From NCBI GenBank assembly GCA_021158465.1, contig JAGGUN010000052.1, positions 1 to 64,000 of the forward strand: a stretch of DNA of 64,000 nt, read 5' to 3'. Numbering within the stretch: position 1 is the first letter of the stretch; the number at the start of each line of letters is the position of its first letter. This document shows, one piece after another, positions 1 through 8,490 of this stretch. The DNA comes from a bacterium. GTDB taxonomy: Bacteria; UBP14; UBA6098; 4484-93. A program made the translations under genes and the position numbers. The notes beneath the pieces were generated by a model. It searched no databases, was not told where the DNA came from, and worked only from the letters and a program-made list of their open reading frames with translations.

Positions 1-105
1 AGCGGCGGAGCCAAAAAGTGCAACAGACAGAAGGTTCTCACCAAATATTGCTTGAAGGTCCTTCAATACCTCACGGGCAATGACAACAGGCTCTTTTATC
101 GGCAT
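1..105 (-). CDS. Nucleotidyltransferase-like protein, N-terminal fragment
   Basis: Only the first 35 codons are inside the window; the gene runs off the left edge. Read on the minus strand it starts MPIKEPVVIAREVLKDL and reaches an FGSAA motif at the edge. A hydrophobic strand followed by 'FGS' early in a short protein is typical of minimal nucleotidyltransferases (MNT/KNTase fold), where the GS turn precedes the metal-binding Asp pair; those Asp residues are not visible here. An AGGAG-like ribosome site lies just upstream, 10 bp after the proposed stop of the frameshifted nuclease, so it is probably the last visible gene of the restriction-modification operon. The family call rests on very few residues. 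Confidence 0.55.
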   Translation of the reverse strand, partial: MPIKEPVVIAREVLKDLQAIFGENLLSVALFGSAA

Positions 106-115
106 ATTGCATCTC

Positions 116-251
116 CTATTTTGTTATTATCAAAACCTTTGAGATAGCTGTATATGTCTTTTTACCAAAAGCAAAAACTATCTCATCTTTCTCTGATGCT
201 TTCTCATTATCAAAGAAATTATCTATTTCCCGGAAGACTCGGGATTTTCTT
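116..251 (-). pseudogene. Out-of-frame C-terminal tail of the restriction endonuclease
   Basis: On the minus strand, in a different frame from the nuclease, codons run open from about 250 down to a TAG at 118-116. They encode a sequence including VFREIDNFFDN and ending in TYTAISKVLIITK. The composition is protein-like (alternating hydrophobic strand, charged helix) and the stop is 10 bp before the next start codon, as expected for the true gene end. The upstream frame closes at 223. A one-base change somewhere in the A/C-rich stretch at about 225-275 would join the two. It may be a real mutation or a sequencing or assembly error. Confidence 0.65.
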
Positions 252-915
252 TGTCTAATAATATAACAAAAAACCGATTATCAGCACCAAATCTTTGAGC
301 ACCTTGATTCTCATACATCCAGATTGCTAACTCTTTCGGGTTTTCTACTGCATAAATCGGATCGTAATCTCGTGGCAGATAGGTTACTTTTAAATCAAAC
401 GGTTGACCATCAAAGAAGATATCAATCCCTTTTATATTTTTGATAGTAGGAATTACTTTGGAATGAGTGCTTATATGTTCTTCGATCAATACTGTCGTCC
501 AATGATTGAACCATGTGCATATTACATAATTTGTTATTTCGTTATGAAGTCGGACTTTGACATTATTTATTAACTCGTTGTACCTCACAAATTTTCTTAC
601 GTACCCTGATTGGATTTTTTGATCCAATTGCCCTTGAACCACACCCCACGAAAAAGTTTTAACCTTCATTAACTCCTTTTTTAAATCTTCATCTGAAATA
701 ATGGCTCTTCGTTCTTTGATTCTTTCTGTGTATTTTTGTTTAATAAATTCGTTGATAATCTCCTCATTTGGTTGTCTTTCAAAAATTCTCTTAATAATCT
801 CTGTTGCCTTTCCTCTATTAGAAACACCCAACTTTGACGCCAGTATTTTTAACTGTGGCACTTTAATACAACTGAGTTTCAAATTCAAAACCTCTTTCTG
901 GCCCAATAATGGCAT
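223..915 (-). CDS. Putative type II restriction endonuclease, C-terminally frameshifted
   Basis: 230 residues as read. Residues about 18-45 (VPQLKILASKLGVSNRG...) resemble a SAP-type DNA-binding helix-turn-helix. A PD-(D/E)xK-like core is visible as GIDIFF with D165, followed by DLK at D174-K176. The gene follows a DNA methyltransferase by 12 bp on the same strand, the usual layout of a restriction-modification pair, and both are much more AT-rich than the DNA beyond 2,060, suggesting transfer. The protein stops at a TAG at 223-225, but another frame continues without interruption to 116 with protein-like sequence (see the next feature), so the native C-terminus appears to have been lost by a single-base frameshift. 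Nuclease function is inferred from motif and neighbour. Confidence 0.7.
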   Translation of the reverse strand: MPLLGQKEVLNLKLSCIKVPQLKILASKLGVSNRGKATEIIKRIFERQPNEEIINEFIKQKYTERIKERRAIISDEDLKKELMKVKTFSWGVVQGQLDQKIQSGYVRKFVRYNELINNVKVRLHNEITNYVICTWFNHWTTVLIEEHISTHSKVIPTIKNIKGIDIFFDGQPFDLKVTYLPRDYDPIYAVENPKELAIWMYENQGAQRFGADNRFFVILLDKENPESSGK

Positions 916-926
916 ATTACTCCCTC

Positions 927-2054
927 TTATTTTTTCTTAAAAAGCATAATATATTCATGCTTGAAGACATAAAATCCACCAACTAATGCTCTATATCGCC
1001 ATAGTTCTTTCTGGTTTCTTTTCCCCCGCGTTTCTTCGAAGTTCTTTACAATGATACTCTTCAATAAATACCTCCTTTTTAGCACCTCTTGCATACAATA
1101 AAAACCTAAAGGTATCCATTCACCCTTAGAGTATTTGTCCCCTATAACAAGAGCAAAATATCTTCCTTTCTCTAAGAATGGGGTTGCATTATCTACTACC
1201 TCACCAAACATCTTTAAAAATTCTTTGGTATTCTTTGCATTTGATAGGTCTTTTTCATCTTTTGAAAACTTAATAATGTCATAATACGGTGGATGCATAA
1301 TAAGAAGTTGAACTTGATTTATCTTGTGTTTCTCTAAAACTTCCTTAATGTTAATTGTCTTGCTATCACCAGTTATTACCTCTGTAGTTACTTTATATCT
1401 ATTATATTCTTTATCAATCAATTCTTTCGCCTTTTGTGCGACTTCTTGATTCAATTCTATCCCGATACCGTTCCTTCCTAACCGCTTGCATTCTATCAGT
1501 GTTGTTCCACTTCCAACAAAGGTATCTAAAACCCAATCTCCTTTTTTGGTATATCTTAACATCATCTGATGAGGGATTTGAGGGATAAAGTTTCCCCAAT
1601 ACCAACCAAGATGAGCACCTGATGTATCTCTTTTATCTAATATCCAGAGGCTATCTGTTATTATATTATCGTATTCTTTCCATCTGTTCAAATTTATATC
1701 GTTTATCTTGCCTGTTCTAACGGCAGTTATAGATTTTTTCATTCTCCTTATATAATATTTCATCCTCTCCTCTGTCTGCGCCCTTTCTATCTGGTCTATC
1801 TCCTGGAGAAGATGAGAGCGGATTACTTTTAGGGTATCTCCATCACTGGTAATATTCGCAAGTCCAAGGCTATCCTGTTTTGGGTTCAGAATACCCTGTT
1901 TAATCTTGAGGATTTCTTCCCTTATCTTCTGAGGTGACTCTATTTCCAAAAGCCGGTTCAACTCCTCCAAAAACCTGACCTTGCTTAATAATAGCATCTT
2001 GTCCGGTCTATAACCCACGGAATCAAAAAGCGGCAAGTTCTTATCCTCTATCAT
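927..2054 (-). CDS. Site-specific DNA methyltransferase (N6_N4_Mtase type)
   Basis: 375 residues. SAM-binding motif I is visible as DTFVGSGTT (from residue 177), followed by the strand GRNGIGIELN. The catalytic motif IV is HPPYYD (from residue 254), a variant of the (D/N/S)PP(Y/W) signature of amino-methyltransferases. Motif I precedes motif IV. An N-terminal region of about 150 residues rich in charged helices probably carries target recognition. It sits 12 bp upstream of the putative nuclease gene and would protect the host DNA. The start lies only 10 bp after the GH57 stop, so the module may be read through from that gene. The strongly AT-rich base composition differs from the neighbours. 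Whether it makes m6A or m4C cannot be told from sequence alone. Confidence 0.85.
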   Translation of the reverse strand: MIEDKNLPLFDSVGYRPDKMLLLSKVRFLEELNRLLEIESPQKIREEILKIKQGILNPKQDSLGLANITSDGDTLKVIRSHLLQEIDQIERAQTEERMKYYIRRMKKSITAVRTGKINDINLNRWKEYDNIITDSLWILDKRDTSGAHLGWYWGNFIPQIPHQMMLRYTKKGDWVLDTFVGSGTTLIECKRLGRNGIGIELNQEVAQKAKELIDKEYNRYKVTTEVITGDSKTINIKEVLEKHKINQVQLLIMHPPYYDIIKFSKDEKDLSNAKNTKEFLKMFGEVVDNATPFLEKGRYFALVIGDKYSKGEWIPLGFYCMQEVLKRRYLLKSIIVKNFEETRGKRNQKELWRYRALVGGFYVFKHEYIMLFKKK

Positions 2055-2063
2055 CCTCTTTCT

Positions 2064-3794
2064 TCACAATGGGACATTTTTTTCGAGCGTTTCATCCGAC
2101 CAGAGTCGGAAATCCACGATGCCTGAAAACGGTTTATCCTGCTGCGAGATGTTCTGCAGGAACTCAGCCTCAGCATCAGATAGCCCGCCGTTCTGCTCGA
2201 GGCGAGATAGGAGGACAACGAGCTCTTTGAAGCGGTCATAGTGGAAGCTGACACGGCTCTCCGCATAGTCACGGGCGCTCCAGGTGCTTATCAGGAACTG
2301 CCAGTCGGAAGACTCAAGCAGCAGAAGCTCAACAGCAAGTTGATTGAGGACACGCTCCTTTGTCTCATCCACATTATCCTTATATCTATTGGCAAGCTCA
2401 ACCATCTTCTGCTCTGCCTCATATATGTGTCGCCAGGTCCACTCTGTCCACTCGTTCAACCAGATATAGTGGAATCCGCCCTGTCCCCATGACCCCTCGG
2501 GAAGCGAAACCACCTCCACGGGGGGAAACTTATCAAGGTATGATGATAGCGTCGTCGAACCGATGGCTTTATCATTCAGCAATTCCTGCATCACCTTAGT
2601 GAGCCATCTCGTTCCCTCAAACCACCAGTGCCCGAACAGCTCCGTATCGTAAGGAGCGGTTATCACAGCCGGGATACCGAGCTTCTCATACTCCTTAAGC
2701 AAAATATCTCGTGAGAGCTTGGCGAAGTGAGCAGCCTGCTCAACAAGTGTATCCTCTATCCATTCGGGATGGTACTCGTCCTTTTCTGCCAGGTCTGCCT
2801 TAGAATCGGTAACACGCCAGTATCTATGTCCACCTGGAAAACGCTTCTTGTGGAATTCAAGGTAGGCAGGATTACCTGGATAACCCCATTCTCCTGACCA
2901 TACTTGCAGCCCCGTTTTTGGGTCGCGAACAAAGACAGCGGTTCCACCCGAGCCGATAATATAAGGACGATATTCGGTTAATTCCTCAGCCCTCGGTCTC
3001 GGCTTGTATCCCTCCGCAAACTGCACCCAAAGCCGTTTCAAAGCCTCAAACCTGTCAATATACACACCCCTCGCCTCACCCCCCTTCAGGAGGTGGGAAT
3101 CGACGATAAAATATTCTATCCCCGTAGAGTGTAAAAACTCTTCTATACCACGGCGGGTAAACTCCTTCTTGGAAAACCCTTCGACCGGATAACACCAATT
3201 GTATCTCGGGCGGTAAGCAGCTTCAGGGAGCCATATCCCACGAGGCTGACGACCAAAATACTTTTCATAAACCCGCCTTCCTATCTCAATCTGGGCATAG
3301 ACGCTATTGTCCGTACCCAGAAGCGGCAGATAACCATGGGTTGCAGCAGATGTGATGACCTCAATATACCCTTCGTCCTGGAAATCTCGAAAAACGGAGG
3401 CTATATCTTCCTGGCACAGTATCTCGAAATCCCAGATAATATTCTGATAGAGTCCCAACCACATCTCCGCAAGGCGGGATTTACTCTCCTGACCGGTTTT
3501 ATCGAAAAACTTCTTATCATCCTTCGCTGCGAGCATCTTCTGGCGAAGATAATCCCTGAAACCGCGCGCAAACTCCGGCTCCGCCATCTGCTCCAAAAGC
3601 ACCGGCGTCAGACCAATGGTGAAGTGAAAATCGATACCGTTCTTCCTCATAAACTCTATCTGCTGGATGAGTGGAATGTATGTCTCCGAGGCAGCCTCAA
3701 ACAACCAGTCGGAACCGTGAGGCCATCTACCGTGCGATAGAACATACGGGAGATGCGAATGCAAAACCAGACCAAGATAACCCTTCTTGTCCAT
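2064..3794 (-). CDS. Glycoside hydrolase family 57, likely 1,4-alpha-glucan branching enzyme
   Basis: 576 residues from the ATG at 3794, chosen because AGGAGG lies a few bases upstream; an upstream in-frame extension has no such site. Landmarks in order: HSHLPYV near residue 12 (family motif 1), GIWLPEAAY with E191 as the likely nucleophile, and APYDTELFGHWW with D383 as the likely acid/base. The spacing resembles the GH57 branching enzymes of Thermus and Thermococcus, which form alpha-1,6 branches in glycogen. There is no signal peptide, so it is cytoplasmic. Neighbours do not form a glycogen operon. The exact specificity (branching versus amylase-like) is inferred. No convincing promoter is visible in the 150 bp upstream. 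Confidence 0.85.
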   Translation of the reverse strand: MDKKGYLGLVLHSHLPYVLSHGRWPHGSDWLFEAASETYIPLIQQIEFMRKNGIDFHFTIGLTPVLLEQMAEPEFARGFRDYLRQKMLAAKDDKKFFDKTGQESKSRLAEMWLGLYQNIIWDFEILCQEDIASVFRDFQDEGYIEVITSAATHGYLPLLGTDNSVYAQIEIGRRVYEKYFGRQPRGIWLPEAAYRPRYNWCYPVEGFSKKEFTRRGIEEFLHSTGIEYFIVDSHLLKGGEARGVYIDRFEALKRLWVQFAEGYKPRPRAEELTEYRPYIIGSGGTAVFVRDPKTGLQVWSGEWGYPGNPAYLEFHKKRFPGGHRYWRVTDSKADLAEKDEYHPEWIEDTLVEQAAHFAKLSRDILLKEYEKLGIPAVITAPYDTELFGHWWFEGTRWLTKVMQELLNDKAIGSTTLSSYLDKFPPVEVVSLPEGSWGQGGFHYIWLNEWTEWTWRHIYEAEQKMVELANRYKDNVDETKERVLNQLAVELLLLESSDWQFLISTWSARDYAESRVSFHYDRFKELVVLLSRLEQNGGLSDAEAEFLQNISQQDKPFSGIVDFRLWSDETLEKNVPL

Positions 3795-3942
3795 ATGCTT
3801 CCTCCTCTTGACCTCGCAATTGTCAATGGTATTTATATCTTCAGGTAATTTCACCTTCCCAATAAAAGGGAGTGTAACGAGAAGTCAAGCAAAATAAGAA
3901 ATCAAGGCTATATCGAGCTATTGGTCAAAAAAGAAAGCTGGT

Positions 3943-4755
3943 TTATCTTTTCACCCTGACCCGAACAAAGTTTCTCGCGTCCTCACCCTCTATCATCAAA
4001 AAGCACTCATAAGAGGATGTCGTATCGGGCAACTCACCTTTCAGCTTGAGCTTGATGGTGCGCTTCTTCCCTGGTGCAATGGTAAGCTCCTTCGGCGAAA
4101 CCTTGATGCAATCTACAGGAAGAGGCTTGAAACCGCTCGATATCTCGATGTGCACCCTGTCGGACTGGAGAGCAGGCTCCTTGAGGGTAAACGATATCCG
4201 CTGGCGGGTGGTGTCATTGTTGAAGAGAACAAACTCCCCCCTCCCACCATCTATGGTGACAATGGACGGTAGAACAGCCAGTTCACCAAACGGAACGGAA
4301 GACATATTCTCCTTGCTTTCCGTCTCGATGAAATACAATGTAGCAATAGCCGTCTGAAACATACTTCCCGTTATCTCCTTAACAATGAGCGATACAGCCC
4401 AGTGCTGGTTGTAGAACCGCTCATCATCAGGGATATCGATATACATCGCCGCTCTGGCAGGTTCACCTGGCGGCGCGACAAGTGTCTCAGGAGCATCGAG
4501 GACAAAAAATGAGGTATCAGGGATATCGATGTATCCCTTTAGCCAGTTCTTCTTAACCTTGGAGGGAAAAGCCTTTTCAACGACAAAACGCTTCTCGCTA
4601 TCGCTATCGTTGTAGCAAAGGAGGTTCACACCAAAGTTCGTTTTCTCTCCCACAGGAACATTCCTCGCCGTGAAGACACCGGGTGAAATCCTTATGCAGA
4701 AAAGAGGAACTGCAAGAAACAACAGAACTATCGAAAATATAGCTTTCTTTATCAT
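3943..4755 (-). CDS. Secreted two-domain protein resembling chaperone/DUF916-type Ig folds
   Basis: 270 residues from the ATG at 4755, preceded by AGGA; the reading frame extends further upstream but without a start context. Residues 1-20 form a signal peptide (MIKKAIFSIVLLFLAVPLF). The rest looks like two beta-sandwich domains: the first with a proline-rich edge (VAPPGEPARAAMYIDIP) and a strand ending TAIATLYFIE, the second ending VRVRVKR. This layout recalls periplasmic pilus chaperones or DUF916-like surface proteins, but no family signature is certain. It is the last gene of an operon with a papain-like peptidase and two small secreted proteins, and probably acts with them outside the inner membrane. 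Function unknown. Confidence 0.6.
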   Translation of the reverse strand: MIKKAIFSIVLLFLAVPLFCIRISPGVFTARNVPVGEKTNFGVNLLCYNDSDSEKRFVVEKAFPSKVKKNWLKGYIDIPDTSFFVLDAPETLVAPPGEPARAAMYIDIPDDERFYNQHWAVSLIVKEITGSMFQTAIATLYFIETESKENMSSVPFGELAVLPSIVTIDGGRGEFVLFNNDTTRQRISFTLKEPALQSDRVHIEISSGFKPLPVDCIKVSPKELTIAPGKKRTIKLKLKGELPDTTSSYECFLMIEGEDARNFVRVRVKR

Positions 4756-4811
4756 TTGGGCATCCTGTGGCAAAGGAGACAGTCGAGTAACGACTGTCTC
4801 CCTCTTCCATC

Positions 4812-5375
4812 TCAAGGCGAAGGTGTAGCGACAACGGTAACATCGATCTGGTGTACACAACCATCACTAACAGAAGTCGGCACTGTGAAGCGGGTGTACA
4901 GATGGTGGTCTTCACCAGCTGGGACATCTGAGAGATAGACATCCCCAGGAGAAGAGGAGGCAGTTATAGTTTGCCAATCTGCTGTTGCCGGCTCTGCATC
5001 CTGAGTCCCTTTCCCGAGCTCGAGCTTGAAGATGTCAGCCCCTGCAGTTGTCCCAGCTGTCCAGAGGGTTGGAGTACCATATCCGCAGGGTGCAGGAGTC
5101 GTGGTCGCCTGATAGGCGGAGAAATCAACCTCACAGTTGCAGTTGTTGTCAACAAAGATGTGGTCACCACTTGAGCCGGTTGTCTGGGTAATTACCTCTC
5201 CCTCTGCTCGCAGACCGAGTGGCCAGGTAGTGTAGTCTCCTGTTTCGTCCGCATTCCGCAGGGTGACATCCATATACTGCACCTGCACCGTGATGGTGAA
5301 TGCATCGTTGTCAGCGGCATACACCACCGAACACAAGAGCAGAAGAACCGCTAACACCCCCCAAAAACTTCTCAT
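4812..5375 (-). CDS. Small secreted beta-domain protein (paralog of the 5435-5956 gene)
   Basis: 187 residues with a clear signal peptide (residues 1-20, ending VVYAA). The mature part starts AFTITVQVQY, contains TTWPLGL and a Cys pair in NNCNCEVDFS, and ends HQIDVTVVATPSP. The C-terminal strands align with those of the neighbouring 173-residue protein (HRLSVTLTVTPS) and with the tail of the papain-like peptidase upstream (QDITITIQAVPH), so the three share one extracellular beta-sandwich module. No enzymatic motif is seen. The operon context suggests a surface or secreted structural role. Function unknown. Confidence 0.65.
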   Translation of the reverse strand: MRSFWGVLAVLLLLCSVVYAADNDAFTITVQVQYMDVTLRNADETGDYTTWPLGLRAEGEVITQTTGSSGDHIFVDNNCNCEVDFSAYQATTTPAPCGYGTPTLWTAGTTAGADIFKLELGKGTQDAEPATADWQTITASSSPGDVYLSDVPAGEDHHLYTRFTVPTSVSDGCVHQIDVTVVATPSP

Positions 5376-5434
5376 TTATACCTCCTTTATTTAGGGTTAA
5401 TTGTTAAAACTACAACATATCCTCATTCCACCAC

Positions 5435-5956
5435 CTAAGATGGTGTTACTGTCAAGGTTACACTCAAGCGGTGAACAGTGCCGGGAGATGTTCTGCTTGG
5501 CGCAAGGAAACGGAAAACAAGATACACGCTCGAGCCAACCTCAAAAAAGTCTATAACCTCTACCGGCTCATCAAGGAGAACAATATAATCAGAGAAATCA
5601 GGAGGAAGCAGTATATAGCTTGTCGTTAGCTGAAGCACAAACCTCTCGATACCCTGAACAACAGACGGCGTCCAGCGGGTTACCGATGTATCCTCTGTCA
5701 CATCCTCGACAGATGCGAGAATGGACACAGGGATATTTGAGCCGTTCACAAAAAGCATAAAATCCGGTGGCTTCATTGCAACCGTATCCCAGACAAACGC
5801 CTCTATCCGCCAATCCCGGTAAGGAGCACCTTCTATGGTCTGACACTCAAACCCTACCACTGGAACAGAAACAGTAATATTGAAATCATCTCCATCAGCG
5901 TAAAGCAACGATGCAAGAACGAGCATAAGAAGCAGTATGAGGGCAGCTCTCCTCAA
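5435..5956 (-). CDS. Small secreted beta-domain protein
   Basis: 173 residues with a signal peptide (MRRAALILLLMLVLASLLYA). The mature protein opens DFNITVSVPVVGF and ends in the paired strands VYLVFRFLAP and HRLSVTLTVTPS, matching the downstream 187-residue paralog and the peptidase C-terminus. Its ATG overlaps the peptidase stop by 4 bp, so the two are translationally coupled. No catalytic residues are visible. It may be a binding partner of, or a free-standing version of, the peptidase C-terminal domain. Function unknown. Confidence 0.65.
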   Translation of the reverse strand: MRRAALILLLMLVLASLLYADGDDFNITVSVPVVGFECQTIEGAPYRDWRIEAFVWDTVAMKPPDFMLFVNGSNIPVSILASVEDVTEDTSVTRWTPSVVQGIERFVLQLTTSYILLPPDFSDYIVLLDEPVEVIDFFEVGSSVYLVFRFLAPSRTSPGTVHRLSVTLTVTPS

Positions 5957-8331
5957 TGTGGCACCGCCTGTATTGTTATCGTTATATCCTGTGGAGCAGG
6001 CACAGTATTTGTCGTTGGAGCCTGAAATAGAATGTAGAAATACTCCCCGGAGCCAGCAGGGATATTCACTCCATCACTTGCTCCTGCAAACTTGCCGGTA
6101 GCTCCTGTTCCTGCCGGTCGAAAATCTGTTCCCAAGGTATCATAGCTCGTAGAGAAGTCATCAGCGCTTGGCACCGTTGGTCCATTGAATAATCCCATAA
6201 GAAGACACCTGTTAACACCAGGGGCATCGGAATAAGTCCAGGCAACAGGAGAAGCCTTTATCTCCAGATCAATCGAGGCAGTCCCTGTATTCTTGACATA
6301 GGCTCTCGTTGAGGTATTAGCAATCCTCGTTTCACCAGTAGAAAGAAGCCCCATATCCCAGGGGGAAGTATTGTATATTACGCCTCCCGGACTGCCTTTG
6401 TGTATCTCTATCCCAACAGTTGCGGCGTTGTGCATCGTGAACTGTCCTGTTGCACTCCAGTCGGATCGCGCTCCGTGGTTGTCCCACATACGGATGCGCC
6501 AGTAGTATGTCGCACCATTCTGAGAGAGTGCGGTTCCACCATAGCTCACATCGGCGCACCGGTCGCCACTGTGAACACCTGTCCCAGAGACATTATAATC
6601 TCCTGTATCCCACATAATCGTTCCCGCCCCGAAGCTCGGGTCGCTTGCAACCTGAATCTGAAGCCTATCCATATAGTCGCAGTTGTCGTCGTCGTGGTAT
6701 ATTGCGGAGAACTCAGGGGTAAGGTCGGTAACATCTGTCGGATTCGTCATCCCCTCGCACAGAAGATTTGTCGGTGCTGTCGGCGTATAGTTGTTTATTG
6801 TCACCGAATGGGTCACCGTATCGCAGAAATTGTGGTCGCAGGCGATGAGCCGAACACTGTATGTCCCGGGGTCGTCGTAGGTGTGGCTCGGGCTCTGCGA
6901 TGTCGATGTATGACCATCACCGAAGTTCCAGTTCCAGCTGGTGATGGAGAGGCAATGCTCCGTGCTATTGGTGAATGAGACCGGCTCGCAGACATACCTC
7001 GGTGAGTTGCTCGAGAATTTTGCATCGAGGTAATACTCATGATACAGAGCGTCGGTGCCGAAGCGGGAATTCCAATAGTTTGACTCACTGTAAGCAATTC
7101 TCATATAACCGCTCTCCCCCCAGTCGGTTCCCCAGCTATTCTTCATAATCCAGTAGCTGCCGGAATCGTTATATCCGACAAGGATTATCGCGTGCCAACC
7201 AGCCCAATAACCCCAGAGGCCGTGCGTATATACCCCTCCAGAGTAAGACCAGAAGTCGGGATAGTGGCATCTCATACAAACAGAGAGCGGGGAATGGTTA
7301 AGTCCATTTTTGAGAGCAGTTCGACTGACATTCTGCCCCTCATTTACCCACGTCCAGCCACAGATTTTCTTTGTCCTATCCACCCAGTTGCTACACCTAT
7401 CGCTGCACGGGAGTGTATGTGATACATCATCGTCATCACAATAACCCGATGAGTAATAAGGAAAACAAGCCTCGTCAGGTGTGCCGGTATCGCGGAGGAA
7501 ATTGCTCGCAAGGTCAGTGTAGCCACCACAACAGCCATAATTGCTCTCATTACAGGAGACAACAAACTGCTCGGAGAGGTCCATCGAGCTGCGGAGGGCA
7601 GGCTTATTAAGCCCTATCAATATCTGCGATTCCTCTGTGCCGACAACGGAGAACGCCCAGCAGGAGCCACAATCTCCCTGGTTCTTGATAGGGGTAACCC
7701 AGTTGTGACCATCCTTGTTCCGCCAATCAAGAGACGCCTTTGGCGGTGGAGCTCCTTCAAGGATATGCGGTCTGCCACGAACCTCATGAACCATTGCACC
7801 CGTTAAACGCAATCGCCTCTCATCATCCAGCATAAACGGGGCTGTCAGGTCTGCCGTCCACTGCGCACCGGTCGCAATTATGTTTGCTCTTATCCTGCGA
7901 AGCTCGGCAAACCGCATAAACACAAACTTAACAAGCGAATCCGGAGGAGTATATCCTCCTTTTACCTTGAAATGTCGCTCCCCATTCTTTACCTCATAAG
8001 AGATTATGTTCCCTTCTACATGCCGAACGGTATCCTTGCCAGATATACCCTCAATGAAAACGGCAAATCTATATTTACCCGGGGCTGGGAGATTTCTGTA
8101 CAAACGGTCTCGCCCGATGAGAAGCTCACCCACTTTTATCTCATCAGGTGAGAAACGAGCAAGATACTCACCCTCGAGATAAACACACCCTATCGGATCG
8201 GAAAGAGAATAAGGAGTAAAACTTACACTAACAGAGTCAACCTCATCCAAAATGCCTATCTCAGCATAGAGAAGACCAAAACAAAAGATAAACGAAGAAA
8301 CTATAAAAGCAGAAAACCGATGCAGACGCAT
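5953..8331 (-). CDS. Secreted papain-like (C1A) cysteine peptidase with PKD and C-terminal beta domains
   Basis: 792 residues from the ATG at 8331, which is followed by a good signal peptide (MRLHRFSAFIVSSFIFCFGL) and preceded by GGGAGG; a GTG 21 bp upstream is possible. The catalytic triad is readable: C224 in GDCGSCWAFS, H380 in GWHAIILVGY, N398 in MKNSWGTDWG, with Gln in the NQGDCG oxyanion segment. After it come a PKD domain (WNWNFGDGHTSTSQSPSHTY), a fibronectin-like segment ending YYWRIRMWDNHG, and a C-terminal beta domain shared with the next two genes. The region at 30-190 may be a pro-segment. It heads a four-gene secretion operon with a promoter at 8383-8410. An active secreted peptidase is well supported; its substrate is unknown. 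Confidence 0.88.
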   Translation of the reverse strand: MRLHRFSAFIVSSFIFCFGLLYAEIGILDEVDSVSVSFTPYSLSDPIGCVYLEGEYLARFSPDEIKVGELLIGRDRLYRNLPAPGKYRFAVFIEGISGKDTVRHVEGNIISYEVKNGERHFKVKGGYTPPDSLVKFVFMRFAELRRIRANIIATGAQWTADLTAPFMLDDERRLRLTGAMVHEVRGRPHILEGAPPPKASLDWRNKDGHNWVTPIKNQGDCGSCWAFSVVGTEESQILIGLNKPALRSSMDLSEQFVVSCNESNYGCCGGYTDLASNFLRDTGTPDEACFPYYSSGYCDDDDVSHTLPCSDRCSNWVDRTKKICGWTWVNEGQNVSRTALKNGLNHSPLSVCMRCHYPDFWSYSGGVYTHGLWGYWAGWHAIILVGYNDSGSYWIMKNSWGTDWGESGYMRIAYSESNYWNSRFGTDALYHEYYLDAKFSSNSPRYVCEPVSFTNSTEHCLSITSWNWNFGDGHTSTSQSPSHTYDDPGTYSVRLIACDHNFCDTVTHSVTINNYTPTAPTNLLCEGMTNPTDVTDLTPEFSAIYHDDDNCDYMDRLQIQVASDPSFGAGTIMWDTGDYNVSGTGVHSGDRCADVSYGGTALSQNGATYYWRIRMWDNHGARSDWSATGQFTMHNAATVGIEIHKGSPGGVIYNTSPWDMGLLSTGETRIANTSTRAYVKNTGTASIDLEIKASPVAWTYSDAPGVNRCLLMGLFNGPTVPSADDFSTSYDTLGTDFRPAGTGATGKFAGASDGVNIPAGSGEYFYILFQAPTTNTVPAPQDITITIQAVPH

Positions 8332-8382
8332 TACCCTCCCCAATCCACACACCGGTATATCGGAGATATGCTTTCTAATAAC

Positions 8383-8410
8383 AACATAATCGACTTTTCG
8401 ATAAAATCAA
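8383..8410 (-). promoter_or_regulatory. Promoter of the papain-like peptidase operon
   Basis: On the minus strand: -35 TTGATT (8410-8405), 16 bp spacer, -10 TATGTT (8388-8383), about 50 bp before the start codon. It lies back to back with the plus-strand promoter at 8431-8458. Read from the sequence only. Confidence 0.55.
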
Positions 8411-8430
8411 GATTTTTAATTGAAAAATTT

Positions 8431-8458
8431 TTGCAATTCTCCGCCGAAAAGATATAAT
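8431..8458 (+). promoter_or_regulatory. Promoter of the 8491 secreted protein gene
   Basis: -35 TTGCAA (8431-8436), 16 bp spacer, -10 TATAAT (8453-8458). It is followed by AGGAGG and the ATG at 8491. Together with the minus-strand promoter it fills the intergenic space. Confidence 0.65.
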
Positions 8459-8490
8459 AAAGATTGGCAACAAGTTTTAGGAGGTAAATA

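Noticed and set aside
3795-3854. Upstream start for the GH57 enzyme
   Set aside because: The extra 20 residues are not GH57-like and the AGGAGG site fits the ATG at 3,794.
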